Below, in pieces: positions 46,140-54,967 of a DNA stretch of 64,000 nucleotides (position 1 is the stretch's first letter; each line of letters starts with the position of its first letter). The position numbers were made by a program, and so were the translations under genes. Origin of the DNA: Sulfitobacter indolifex (GTDB lineage: Bacteria > Pseudomonadota > Alphaproteobacteria > Rhodobacterales > Rhodobacteraceae). Under the pieces are notes generated by a model. The model searched no databases. It was not told the origin of the DNA and was given only the letters and a program-made list of their open reading frames with translations. The DNA lies in NCBI RefSeq assembly GCF_022788655.1, contig NZ_CP084954.1:124001-188000 (forward strand), read 5' to 3'.

Positions 46140-46218
46140 TTGGCTCTCCTCGGGTTGAGGCGAACTCTTTCCAAGGGGGCGGGGATTGTAAACCGCAAAG
46201 ACCTCTTCTTTCATGGGT

Positions 46219-46698
46219 TTACCTGGTTATAACGGGAAAGACCTGACTGCGTTTGACGATGCCATAGACAAAGCTGGTGTCGATCGAGCCAATCCCGCCG
46301 ATGGGATGCAACCTTGCACGGACGAAGCGTTCGTAATCCTCAAGATCGCTGACCACGACCCGCAGCAGATAATCCGACAACCCACTCATCACGAAGCATT
46401 CCAACACCTCGGGGATCGCTTTGATTTGGCTCTCGAAGCGCTGCACCGTCGCCTCGTCATGGCCGTCAAGCGTGACACGCACCATCACTGTGACCGGCAG
46501 CCCGTAGGCCTTAGCGTCGACCTCCACACTATAGCCTCGGATCGCCCCGCTCTTTTCCAAAGCGCGCAAGCGCCGAAGGCAGGGCGAGGGCGAGAGGTGC
46601 ACCTCCTCCGCGAGGTCGAGGTTGGTCATCCGACCATTGCGCTGGAGGGCGCGAATGATCTTGCGATCTGTGGCGTCTAATTGGGGTATCTGGGGCAT
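46219..46698 (-). CDS. mdeR: Lrp/AsnC-family regulator (MdeR-like)
   Basis: The 159-residue regulator has an N-terminal HTH (DRKIIRALQRNGRMTNLDLA...LSPSPCLRRLRALEKSG) and a C-terminal RAM ligand domain with GLSDYLLRVVVSDLEDYERF. It is divergent from the methionine gamma-lyase gene over 94 bp, the same arrangement as mdeR and mdeAB in Pseudomonas putida. It probably activates the methionine degradation genes when methionine is in excess. Confidence 0.85.
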   Translation of the reverse strand: MPQIPQLDATDRKIIRALQRNGRMTNLDLAEEVHLSPSPCLRRLRALEKSGAIRGYSVEVDAKAYGLPVTVMVRVTLDGHDEATVQRFESQIKAIPEVLECFVMSGLSDYLLRVVVSDLEDYERFVRARLHPIGGIGSIDTSFVYGIVKRSQVFPVITR

Positions 46699-46792
46699 AA
46701 TATGCCAAACCTCCTAATTCTAGTGGATATAATAGCAACCTAATGCCAATACGACCATTAGATAATGCCCCAACAACTTTGAGGGGCACCCC

Positions 46793-47995
46793 ATGAACAA
46801 TTCGCAGAAATCCTTTGCCACACGCGCGATCCATCACGGCTATGACGCGCAAAGCGAACAGGGCGCGTTGAACCCGCCGATTTACATGAGCTCGACCTTC
46901 ACCTTTGAGACGGCAGAGGCAGGCGGCGACATGTTTGCCGGTGAACGCGAGGGACATTTCTATACCCGCATTTCAAACCCCACGCTCGACCATCTGGAAA
47001 AGCGGATTGCCAACCTCGAAGGGGCCGAAGCGGGCCTTGCCACGGCATCTGGCATGGGGGCGATCACCTCGACGCTGTGGTCTTTCCTTGAGGCGGGGGA
47101 TGAGATCATCATCGACAAAACGCTCTATGGCTGCACCTTTGCATTCATGACCCACGGCCTGCCGCGCTTTGGCGTGAAGGTGACGCTGGTTGACATGACT
47201 GAGCCTGCGAACCTCGAAGCGGCGATCAGCGCGCAAACCAAAATCGTCTATTTTGAAACCCCGGCGAACCCGAACAACCGTCTGGTCGACATCGCTGCCG
47301 TCTCCCGCATCGCGCATCGCGCCGGGGCCAAGGTGGTGGTCGACAACACCTATGCCACACCTGTCCTCACCCGCCCGATTGAACACGGCGCAGACATCGT
47401 GGTGCATTCGGCGACAAAGTTCATTTCCGGTCACGGTGATGTGGTTGCGGGCCTCATTGTTGGCAGCAAAGAAGATATGACGCAGGTGCGGCTTGTCGGC
47501 CTTAAGGACATGACGGGTGCTGTGATGTCGCCGCTGACCGCCATGTTGCTGTTGCGCGGGGTCAAGACGTTGGAACTGCGGATGGAGCGCCACTGCGCCA
47601 CCGCGCGCAAAGTCGCCGAGGCGCTGGAAGCGCATCCGGCAGTGCTGCATGTCGCCTACCCGGGTTTGAGCAGCTTCCCGCAGGCCGATCTTGCGCGGCG
47701 CCAGATGTCGGATTTCGGCGGCATGATCCCCTTTGAGGTCAAGGGCGGCAAACCGGGCGGCATTGCCTTTATGAACCGGCTCAACCTGATCCAGCGCGCC
47801 GTGAGCCTTGGCGATGCGGAAAGCCTGATCCAGCACCCGGCCAGCATGACCCATTCGACCTATTCCCAAGAGGAACGCGCCGAGCATGGCATCGCCGAGG
47901 GACTGGTGCGCCTATCGGTCGGGTTGGAAAGTGCCGATGACATCATTGATGACCTTTACGCCGCGCTTGGGGCGCATAACATGCAGGCGGCCTAA
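46793..47995 (+). CDS. mdeA: Methionine gamma-lyase
   Basis: This 400-residue Cys/Met-metabolism PLP enzyme has its PLP lysine at about residue 209 (VVHSATKFISGHGD). A cysteine at about residue 114 in LYGCTFAF matches Cys116 of P. putida methionine gamma-lyase, which distinguishes these enzymes from cystathionine lyases. The reaction splits methionine to methanethiol, ammonia and 2-oxobutyrate. The gene is followed by an AceE-like E1, which can use the 2-oxobutyrate. In a roseobacter it may also feed methanethiol and sulfur metabolism. Confidence 0.92.
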   Translation: MNNSQKSFATRAIHHGYDAQSEQGALNPPIYMSSTFTFETAEAGGDMFAGEREGHFYTRISNPTLDHLEKRIANLEGAEAGLATASGMGAITSTLWSFLEAGDEIIIDKTLYGCTFAFMTHGLPRFGVKVTLVDMTEPANLEAAISAQTKIVYFETPANPNNRLVDIAAVSRIAHRAGAKVVVDNTYATPVLTRPIEHGADIVVHSATKFISGHGDVVAGLIVGSKEDMTQVRLVGLKDMTGAVMSPLTAMLLLRGVKTLELRMERHCATARKVAEALEAHPAVLHVAYPGLSSFPQADLARRQMSDFGGMIPFEVKGGKPGGIAFMNRLNLIQRAVSLGDAESLIQHPASMTHSTYSQEERAEHGIAEGLVRLSVGLESADDIIDDLYAALGAHNMQAA

Positions 47996-48073
47996 TCCGG
48001 CCCCTCCAACGGGTGCGCCATGCCGCGCGCCCGCGATGTCACCAATCTGTGTCACCAATCTGAAAGACCTGCC

Positions 48074-50458
48074 ATGACCGCTCTCGCCCCAGACCAGCTC
48101 AAGACCATCGAACAGCGTCTTTTGTGGCTGTCGCATTGGATGATCCACAACGCCAACCACATCCGCCCAAAGGTGGACGGGATCAAGGTGGGCGGGCATC
48201 AGGCGTCTTCGGCCTCCATGGTGTCGATCATGACAGCGCTCTATTTCAGTGCGCTGCGGCCTGAGGACCGGGTTGCGGTGAAACCTCATGCTTCGCCGAT
48301 TTTCCACGCGATGCAGTACCTGATGGGCAATCAGACGCGTGAAAAGATGGAGAACTTCCGTGGTTTCCACGGTGTGCAGAGCTACCCGAGCCGGACCAAA
48401 GATCTCGATGATGTGGATTTCTCTACCGGGTCCGTGGGTCTAGGCGTGGCCGTGACCTCCTTCGCTTCGCTGGTGCAGGACTACATCACCGCGAAGGCGT
48501 GGGGTCAGGATGTGAACCTAGGTCGCATGGTGGCGCTCGTTGGCGATGCCGAGCTGGACGAAGGCAACATCTACGAGGCCTTGCAAGAGGGCTGGAAGAA
48601 CGACCTTCGCAACACGTGGTGGATCATCGACTATAACCGCCAGTCGCTTGACGGGGTCGTCCGCGAGGGCTTGTTCAAGCGGATCGAGCAGATTTTCGAC
48701 GCCTTCGGCTGGGACGTGGTGAAGGTGAAATACGGCGCCCTGCAACGCGCCGCCTTCGACGAGCCGGGCGGCGAGAAGCTGCGCGACTGGATCGACAACT
48801 GTCCGAACCAGCTTTACTCGGCGCTGACCTTCATGGGCGGTGCTGTCTGGCGGCAACGTTTGATGGACGCACTTGGCGATCAGGGCGATGTGACCGCGCT
48901 GATCGAGAAGCGCAAAGACGACGAGCTGGCCGACTTGATGGAGAACCTTGGCGGCAACTGCGTGCAGACCATGGCCGAGACCTTCGCCGCCATCGACCAC
49001 GACCGACCGGTTTGTTTCCTTGCCTATACGATCAAAGGCTGGGGCACGCCGATTGCGGGGCACAAAGACAACCACGGCGGGCTGATGAACAAAAGCCAGA
49101 TGGCCGAGTGGCAGAACCATATGGGCGTGGCCGAAGGCGAAGAGTGGGAGAAGTTTGCCACCGTCAGTGACGCGCAAGCCCTGCAATCCGCGCTTGATAA
49201 GGTGCCGTTTTTCGCCAAGGGCCGCCGGCGTTACGATGACGCGACCCTGCCGGTGCCGCAGATTGAACTCTCCAGCGACCGCGAGATTTCGACGCAGATG
49301 GCCTTTGGCAAAATTTTGGATGATCTGTCAAAAGGCGACAGCGATCTGGCCGAGCGCATCGTGACCATGTCACCCGATGTCACCGGCACGACCAACCTCG
49401 GGCCATGGGTGAACCGGCGCAAATTGTTCGCGCGCAGCGAACAGGCCGATACCTTCATCAATGAGAAAATCCCCTCCACCGCGAAATGGGAGTTCACACC
49501 AAAGGGCCAGCATATCGAGCTGGGCATCGCCGAGATGAACCTTTTCCTGCTTCTGGGCGCTGCGGGCCTCTCGCATTCGCTTTTCGGCAAGCGGGTCATT
49601 CCCATCGGCACGGTTTATGATCCCTTCGTGGCCCGTGGCTTGGACGCGCTGAACTACGCCTGTTATCAGGACGCGCGATTTATGATTGTAGGCACGCCAT
49701 CGGGCGTGACATTGGCCCCCGAAGGCGGAGCGCATCAGTCCATTGGCACGCCGCTTATCGGCATGAGCCAAGACGGGCTGGCGAGCTTTGAGCCCGCCTT
49801 TGCTGACGAGTTGGCGGTGATCATGCAGTGGGCTTTCGACTACCTGCAGAAGGACGGAGAAGGCGACCCGGATGAGCGCACATGGCTGCGCGATGAGACG
49901 GGCGGCTCGGTCTATCTACGGCTGACCACCAACCCCATCGAACAACCCGGCAAACGGGTCGACGAAGACTTCCGTCAAGGCGCCATCGATGGTGCCTATT
50001 GGTTGCGCAAGCCGGGGCCGAATTGCGATGTGGTGATTGCCTACCAAGGTGCCGTGGCGCCCGAGGCGATCAAGGCGGTAGGGATGATCGCCGAAGGCCG
50101 GCGTGATGTGGGCGTGCTGGCGGTCACATCCGCGGATCGTCTCAACGCGGGTTGGACAGCGGCACAGCGCGCGCGGGCGCGGGGCAATGCAGAGGCGGAA
50201 AGCCATATTGAGAGCCTGTTGGCCGATCTGCCGCGCGACTGTAAATTGGTGACGGTGATCGACGGACACCCCGCAACGCTTTCCTGGCTGGGTTCAGTTG
50301 TCGGGCACCAGACGGTGCCCCTCGGGGTAGAGCATTTTGGCCAGACCGGCACCATCGCAGACCTTTACCAACATTTCGGCATCGACGCGCGGTCGATTGT
50401 CGAAAAGGTCGCGGGGCTGACACCGGGGCGGCGGATTCTGCACCGAGTGGTCGGCTGA
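48074..50458 (+). CDS. mdeB: MdeB-like 2-oxo acid dehydrogenase E1 (AceE/transketolase family)
   Basis: This 794-residue homodimeric-type E1 has the ThDP/Mg motif GDAELDEGNIYEALQEGW...WWIIDYN (about residues 157-188), KVGGHQASSASMVSIMTALY near the N-terminus and a pyrimidine-domain GAAGLSHSLFGKR. The ATG at 48074 is chosen; the longer frame adds 18 residues. No E2 or E3 gene is nearby, so it either uses the housekeeping E2/E3 or acts alone. Its place after mdeA points to 2-oxobutyrate oxidation to propionyl-CoA. Confidence 0.87.
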   Translation: MTALAPDQLKTIEQRLLWLSHWMIHNANHIRPKVDGIKVGGHQASSASMVSIMTALYFSALRPEDRVAVKPHASPIFHAMQYLMGNQTREKMENFRGFHGVQSYPSRTKDLDDVDFSTGSVGLGVAVTSFASLVQDYITAKAWGQDVNLGRMVALVGDAELDEGNIYEALQEGWKNDLRNTWWIIDYNRQSLDGVVREGLFKRIEQIFDAFGWDVVKVKYGALQRAAFDEPGGEKLRDWIDNCPNQLYSALTFMGGAVWRQRLMDALGDQGDVTALIEKRKDDELADLMENLGGNCVQTMAETFAAIDHDRPVCFLAYTIKGWGTPIAGHKDNHGGLMNKSQMAEWQNHMGVAEGEEWEKFATVSDAQALQSALDKVPFFAKGRRRYDDATLPVPQIELSSDREISTQMAFGKILDDLSKGDSDLAERIVTMSPDVTGTTNLGPWVNRRKLFARSEQADTFINEKIPSTAKWEFTPKGQHIELGIAEMNLFLLLGAAGLSHSLFGKRVIPIGTVYDPFVARGLDALNYACYQDARFMIVGTPSGVTLAPEGGAHQSIGTPLIGMSQDGLASFEPAFADELAVIMQWAFDYLQKDGEGDPDERTWLRDETGGSVYLRLTTNPIEQPGKRVDEDFRQGAIDGAYWLRKPGPNCDVVIAYQGAVAPEAIKAVGMIAEGRRDVGVLAVTSADRLNAGWTAAQRARARGNAEAESHIESLLADLPRDCKLVTVIDGHPATLSWLGSVVGHQTVPLGVEHFGQTGTIADLYQHFGIDARSIVEKVAGLTPGRRILHRVVG

Positions 50459-50872
50459 AGTATAAAGGGCGTCCGCTGCGGCCCCCGTCCCTAACGATGC
50501 GCGGCGCTTGCATCCCAGATAGGCGGGATAGGCACTCTGGCTATAGGCTTTGGCCACGCTGCAATCAAGGATGGTCGCACGGCTGCACCCCCCTGCCTAC
50601 TGCCAGACAAGACCGCCAGCTTGTCTGTGCAGCGCACAAATTCGCCCCTGCCCGCACTCTGGGCCGGGACGGCAATAAAAGCGCCATGCTCTGCGCGATG
50701 TTCGAATGCCCCCCATATACGCTGGGCAAATGCGCAGTTTTACACGGTGGCCCCCCTGCCACTGCGCGTTTACAAATGCAGCTCTTGAGGGCCGCTTAAC
50801 ATCTAAATCTTGACATTTTGCCCCCTCCCTCTGATTGACGTGCAAACGAACTTGACGGGAAGAGGGGACAGG
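50459..50872. other. 414-bp intergenic region before the TRAP genes
   Basis: No ORF here looks coding. The region holds a perfect inverted repeat CAGACAAG (50604-50611) and CTTGTCTG (50620-50627) with an 8-nt spacer, which may be an operator. It also has a TTGACA at 50810-50815, a possible -35 element without a clear -10. It should contain the promoter of the DctQM genes that follow. Confidence 0.5.
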
Positions 50873-51451
50873 GTGCGTTTTTTAGCAGGAATTGCCAAAG
50901 TCATTTGCGCGGTGAATTTAATCATCGGCAATCTGTTTTCTTGGCTCTCACTCGGCATCGTGTTGGTTTGTTTCACCGTGGTCGTGCAGCGCTATGTTTT
51001 CGCTGTCAGCTTCGTCTGGATGCAAGACCTCTATATCTGGCTTAACGGCGCAATGTTTACCGCTGTGGCGGGCTTCGCCCTGTTGCGCGATGACCATGTG
51101 CGGGTAGATATTTTTTACCGCCCCGCCACCATGGCGCGCCGCGCGCTGATTGATCTGATCGGCGTCGTCGTCTTTCTACTGCCCTTCTGCTGGGTGGTTT
51201 ATGCCTATTCGATGCCCTTCGTGCAGCGCGCTTGGGGCTACCAAGAAGGATCGGCCAACGTGGGTGGGATGCCGGGCCTCTATATTCTCAAAGCCTTCAT
51301 TATCGGCTTTGCCGTTCTTATCGCCCTTCAGGGCATTGCTTGGATCATCCGCTCCATTCTGGTGCTCAGCGGCAATTCTGAGCTTGTGCCCAAATCCATG
51401 CAATACAGCCGGGATCAAATCCCCGCAGACCATCCGCAGGGAGCCGTTTGA
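50873..51451 (+). CDS. TRAP transporter small permease (DctQ)
   Basis: The 192-residue membrane protein has four hydrophobic segments and the DctQ-typical SFVWMQDLYIWLNGAMFTAV and RDDHVRVDIFYRP. The start is taken as the GTG at 50873 after AGAGGGG; the longer frame from 50810 adds 21 residues without family similarity. Its stop overlaps the DctM ATG (TGATG). No binding-protein gene follows on this strand; the nearest one is the oppositely oriented gene at 53129-54223. Confidence 0.87.
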   Translation: MRFLAGIAKVICAVNLIIGNLFSWLSLGIVLVCFTVVVQRYVFAVSFVWMQDLYIWLNGAMFTAVAGFALLRDDHVRVDIFYRPATMARRALIDLIGVVVFLLPFCWVVYAYSMPFVQRAWGYQEGSANVGGMPGLYILKAFIIGFAVLIALQGIAWIIRSILVLSGNSELVPKSMQYSRDQIPADHPQGAV

Positions 51452-52842
51452 TGGACCCGATTTTAATCGGCGAGATGCTCGCCGCGCTTATGTTCTTTGG
51501 CGTGATTGGCTTTTTGCTGTTGGGCTTTCCGGTCGCCTTCACGCTTGCCGGTGTGTCGCTGCTCTTTGGCTTGGTCGGAATCGGCTTTGGGGTTTTCGAT
51601 CCATCTAACTTCGGTTCCCTACCAAACCGCTATATCGGCTTTATGACCAACGAAGTCTTGGTGGCCGTACCGCTATTTATCTTCATGGGGGTGATGCTGG
51701 AACGCAGTCAGATTGCTGAGCAACTGCTGATGACCATGGGCAAACTCTTTGGCAATATGCGCGGCGGACTTGGCTTTTCGGTGGTGATCGTGGGCGCGAT
51801 GCTTGCCGCCTCGACCGGTGTGGTGGGCGCGACTGTTGTGACGATGGGGCTGATCTCACTGCCTGCCATGTTGCGGGCGGGCTATGACCCCAAACTTGCG
51901 ACCGGCGTGATCTGTGCAAGCGGGACATTGGGCCAGATCATTCCACCGTCCACAGTCTTGATTTTCATGGGCGATATGCTGGCGGGCATCAACTCTCAGG
52001 TACAGATGGCCAAGGGCAACTTTGCGCCCTCCCCCGTTTCCGTCGGCGATCTCTTTGCCGGGGCGCTATTGCCGGGCATTCTGCTGGTGTCGCTTTACAT
52101 GGGCTATGTCCTGTTCAAAGCCGTCACAGCGCCAGCTTCGTGCCCCGCGACGCCGGTGCCCGCAGACGAAAAGGGCCAGTTGCTTCGTGACTTTTTCGTC
52201 GCTTTGGTGCCGCCACTTTTACTGATCCTTGCTGTGTTGGGCTCAATCCTTGGCGGTATTGCCACCCCGACAGAGGCGGCTTCGGTCGGGGCCGTGGGCG
52301 CGATGGTGTTGGCAGCATTGCGCTGGCGCCTGTCCTTCCGCATCCTGCGCGAGACGATGATTGCGACAGCGACGATCACCAGCATGGTCTTTATCATCCT
52401 GCTGGGCGCATCGGTCTTTTCCATCGTGTTCCGCATGATGGGTGGCGACAATCTGGTGCATGAGTTCCTCAGCAACCTGCCCGGCGGCCCCTTGGCGGCG
52501 GTGGCAGTTGTAATGGTCATCATGTTCTTCCTTGGGTTCATCCTTGATACATTCGAGATCATTTTCATTGTGATCCCGATTACAGCGCCCGTGCTTTTGA
52601 TGCTGGATATTGATCCGATCTGGCTGGGTGTTTTGGTTGGGGTGAACCTGCAGACCTCCTTCCTCACGCCGCCCTTTGGCTTTGCGCTGTTCTATCTGCG
52701 TGGGGTGGCCCCAGCAGACCTGCCGACCAGTGCGATCTACAAGGGCATCCTGCCGTTTGTGTTGTTGCAGGTTGTGGCGATTGCGATCCTGTTCGCTTTC
52801 CCGCAGATCGTGACCTGGTTGCCAAAGGTCATTTCGGGCTGA
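51451..52842 (+). CDS. TRAP transporter large permease (DctM)
   Basis: This 463-residue polytopic membrane protein has DctM signatures: FIFMGVMLERSQIAEQLL (about residues 71-88), ASTGVVGATVVTMGLISLP, GTLGQIIPPSTVLIFMGDML and LQTSFLTPPFGFALFYLRG near the C-terminus. It forms the transport core with the DctQ protein encoded upstream. A rho-independent terminator follows 20 nt after the stop. Size and motifs suit the mannitol/2-keto-acid TRAP branch, whose receptors include TakP. Confidence 0.92.
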   Translation: MDPILIGEMLAALMFFGVIGFLLLGFPVAFTLAGVSLLFGLVGIGFGVFDPSNFGSLPNRYIGFMTNEVLVAVPLFIFMGVMLERSQIAEQLLMTMGKLFGNMRGGLGFSVVIVGAMLAASTGVVGATVVTMGLISLPAMLRAGYDPKLATGVICASGTLGQIIPPSTVLIFMGDMLAGINSQVQMAKGNFAPSPVSVGDLFAGALLPGILLVSLYMGYVLFKAVTAPASCPATPVPADEKGQLLRDFFVALVPPLLLILAVLGSILGGIATPTEAASVGAVGAMVLAALRWRLSFRILRETMIATATITSMVFIILLGASVFSIVFRMMGGDNLVHEFLSNLPGGPLAAVAVVMVIMFFLGFILDTFEIIFIVIPITAPVLLMLDIDPIWLGVLVGVNLQTSFLTPPFGFALFYLRGVAPADLPTSAIYKGILPFVLLQVVAIAILFAFPQIVTWLPKVISG

Positions 52843-52862
52843 GTGTGATGCGAAACTGATAG

Positions 52863-52893
52863 AAGGCCCGGTGGCAACGCTGGGCCTTTTTCT
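52863..52893 (+). terminator. Rho-independent terminator of the DctQM operon
   Basis: AAGGCCC (52863-52869) pairs with GGGCCTT (52882-52888) and runs into TTTCT. It lies just after the DctM stop on the plus strand. Confidence 0.85.
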
Positions 52894-52940
52894 ATTAGGC
52901 AAAGCGTATCACTTATGTCCCGCCCCGTGGCACACCGGGC

Positions 52941-53058
52941 ATCGCCCTCCCTCCCCCCGGAGGGCGATTTTGCGATGTCACGAAAGGCGGCTCGGCCAGA
53001 GGTTCCTGCGGTCTTGTTGCCAAATCCTGAGGAGATGATCGCCCACCAGGGAGGGCGA
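52941..53058. repeat. 118-bp element with nested inverted repeats at both ends
   Basis: The outer ends TCGCCCTCCCT (52942-52952) and AGGGAGGGCGA (53048-53058) are perfect reverse complements over 11 nt. Inner segments GGGCGAT (52962-52968) and ATCGCCC (53038-53044) also pair. In addition the left end folds on itself (ATCGCCCTCC with GGAGGGCGAT) and so does the right end (TCGCCC with GGGCGA). Two hairpins and one long-range stem are therefore mutually exclusive. The about 70-nt core has no coding look. It lies between two terminators and resembles a REP/BIME-like or miniature element. Confidence 0.6.
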
Positions 53059-53079
53059 CACCCTTAGCGCAAAAACGCA

Positions 53080-53107
53080 AAAGGCCCGGCGTTTCCACCG
53101 GGCCTTT
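53080..53107 (-). terminator. Rho-independent terminator of the TRAP receptor gene
   Basis: AAAGGCCCGG (53080-53089) pairs perfectly with CCGGGCCTTT (53098-53107). On the minus strand the stem is followed by TTTTGCGTTTTTG, giving a T-rich tail downstream of the receptor gene that ends at 53129. Confidence 0.8.
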
Positions 53108-53128
53108 CTACATCACTTAGCGCAAAGC

Positions 53129-54223
53129 TTAGTACTTCAGGAACTTCTGACGCGCCTGAACATAGGGGCTGTCGATGTTCTCGGTTCGGGTGCGGACAAG
53201 GTTCAGCGCCTCGACAAAGCTTTCGGCGGTCTTCTTGACCAGTGGATCGTCGCTGTTGCGCAGTTCTTCGACCACTTCGACCGACGCCTTCGCGCCCGCT
53301 TCCATGATGTCGTCGGGGAAGTTGCGCACAGTCACGCCATGCTCTTCGACCAGCGTCTTCAGCGCGCGCGGGTCGTTGGCATAGAAGTCCGCCGCGACCT
53401 GATCGTATTCCGCCTGACAGACATCCCGCACGATGGCCTGAAGGTTCTCAGGAAGCTCCTGATACTTCTTCTTGTCGACGACAAGCTCGGTCGCCAGACC
53501 CGATTCCACGAAGGACGGCATGTAGTAGTTCTTGGCAACCTGATGGAAGCCGAGTGCCAGATCGTTGTAAGGGCCAACGAATTCAGCCGCGTCAAGCGTA
53601 CCCGACTGCAGCGCTTGGAAGATCTCGCCCGCTGCCATGTTGGTCACGGTCGCGCCAAGTTTTTCCCAAACCCGGCCACCAAGGCCGGGCGTCCGGAAGC
53701 GCACGCCCTTGACGTCATCAAGGCTTTTCAGCTCATCGCGGAACCAACCGCCGGTCTGTGTGCCGGTGTTGCCCGACAAGAAGCCCTGAACGCCGAACTG
53801 GTCATAGATTTCGTCCCAGATTTCCTGACCGCCCATATAGCGGACCCATGCGGTCAGCTCAGGCGTGGTCATGCCGTAGGGCACACCGGTAAAGAAGGAC
53901 AGCGCGGGAGATTTGTTCTGCCAATAATAGGCGGCGCCGTGGCTCATTTCGGCGGTGCCGTCGATCACAGCATCCAGCGACTGCAGCGGCGGAACCATCT
54001 CACCGGCAGAGAAGACTTGGATCGTCAGTTCGCCACCGGAAGCGGCGGTGATACGGTCGGCCAGACGCTGCGCGCCAACACCCAGACCGGGGAAGTTCTT
54101 GGGCCATGTGGTCACCATGCGCCAAGTGATATTGCCTTGCGCGACAGCTGGGGCCGCGAGGGTCGTGGCAGCAGCGCCCGCCCCCAGCACACCGGCTTTG
54201 CGAATAAATGAACGACGATCCAT
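53129..54223 (-). CDS. TRAP substrate-binding protein, TakP/DctP type, Tat-exported
   Basis: The 364-residue periplasmic receptor has a twin-arginine leader MDRRSFIRKAGVLGAG...APAVAQ. The mature part starts ITWRMVTTWPKNFPGLGVGA, as in TakP-like 2-keto-acid and haloaromatic TRAP receptors. GVRFRTPGLGGRVWEKLGA and LQSGTLDAAEFVGPYND are receptor-typical. I start at the ATG at 54223 (GGGAGG upstream). It is divergent from the second TRAP operon and tail-to-tail with the first DctQM pair, which lacks its own receptor; it may serve either. Confidence 0.9.
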   Translation of the reverse strand: MDRRSFIRKAGVLGAGAAATTLAAPAVAQGNITWRMVTTWPKNFPGLGVGAQRLADRITAASGGELTIQVFSAGEMVPPLQSLDAVIDGTAEMSHGAAYYWQNKSPALSFFTGVPYGMTTPELTAWVRYMGGQEIWDEIYDQFGVQGFLSGNTGTQTGGWFRDELKSLDDVKGVRFRTPGLGGRVWEKLGATVTNMAAGEIFQALQSGTLDAAEFVGPYNDLALGFHQVAKNYYMPSFVESGLATELVVDKKKYQELPENLQAIVRDVCQAEYDQVAADFYANDPRALKTLVEEHGVTVRNFPDDIMEAGAKASVEVVEELRNSDDPLVKKTAESFVEALNLVRTRTENIDSPYVQARQKFLKY

Positions 54224-54469
54224 GTTTTTCCTCCCAAACGGATAATTGTTAAGCATCCTCCGCCATTTGCGCAGAGAGCTGTGCGAAACAGATAATCGTC
54301 GCTTTTCGAGAATGTCCATGGCCTACGCGAATAGAAGCTTCCTCTGACTGGACAATCTCCCCATTCGGCGGATACGTAGTGCTACTTAAAGCGGCATTAT
54401 TAATGGTCTTTTGCCTTGTTTTCGGCTGAAAGGCCAATAATGTGCGAGCTGCCAGGGAGGGCTCAGATC

Positions 54470-54967
54470 TTGATAAAATTCATCGACCAGATGAACGAAA
54501 TCGTCGGGCGCATTGTGTCGGTGGTTGCCGTCATTTTTGCCGCGATCATCATCTATGACGTGTTCATGCGCTACGCGCTGAATGATCCGACCCGCTGGGC
54601 GTTTGACGTCACAAAACAGCTTTACGGCTTTTATTTCGTCATGTTGGGCGGCTACGCGCTGCGCCATCAGGCCCATGTGCGCGTCGACCTGATTACAGAA
54701 ACCCTGTCCCACAACGTCAGACGTTGGGTCGAGGCGGCGGGCTATGTGATCTTCTTCTTCCCCTTCGCGTGGATCTTCACCACGCGGTCTTATGAATTCG
54801 CCATGCGTTCTTATGCTCAGGGTGAGACGACCTACGGCTCTGTGCAGCTCCCGGTCTATCCGCTTAAGATGGCCATGGCCCTCGCCGCGGGCCTGCTGTT
54901 GCTGCAAGGCGTGTCGGAATTTTTGAAACTCGTACTTAACCGTCAGGAACTGCCACGTGACGCCTGA
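54470..54967 (+). CDS. TRAP transporter small permease (DctQ)
   Basis: The 165-residue membrane protein has four hydrophobic segments and DctQ motifs RWAFDVTKQLYGFYFVMLGG and RHQAHVRVDLI. The start is best placed at the TTG at 54470, which has AGGGAGGG 8 nt upstream and begins IKFIDQMNEIVGR; an ATG at 54440 lacks a ribosome site. It overlaps the large permease gene by 11 nt. The 246-bp divergent gap (54224-54469) contains no other feature I can name. Confidence 0.87.
   Translation: MIKFIDQMNEIVGRIVSVVAVIFAAIIIYDVFMRYALNDPTRWAFDVTKQLYGFYFVMLGGYALRHQAHVRVDLITETLSHNVRRWVEAAGYVIFFFPFAWIFTTRSYEFAMRSYAQGETTYGSVQLPVYPLKMAMALAAGLLLLQGVSEFLKLVLNRQELPRDA

Noticed and set aside
46973..47887. 304-residue minus-strand ORF
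   Set aside because: Antisense shadow of methionine gamma-lyase.
52913..53098. 61-residue minus-strand ORF
   Set aside because: It overlaps the nested inverted-repeat element and a terminator, has no ribosome site I trust and no domain-like features.
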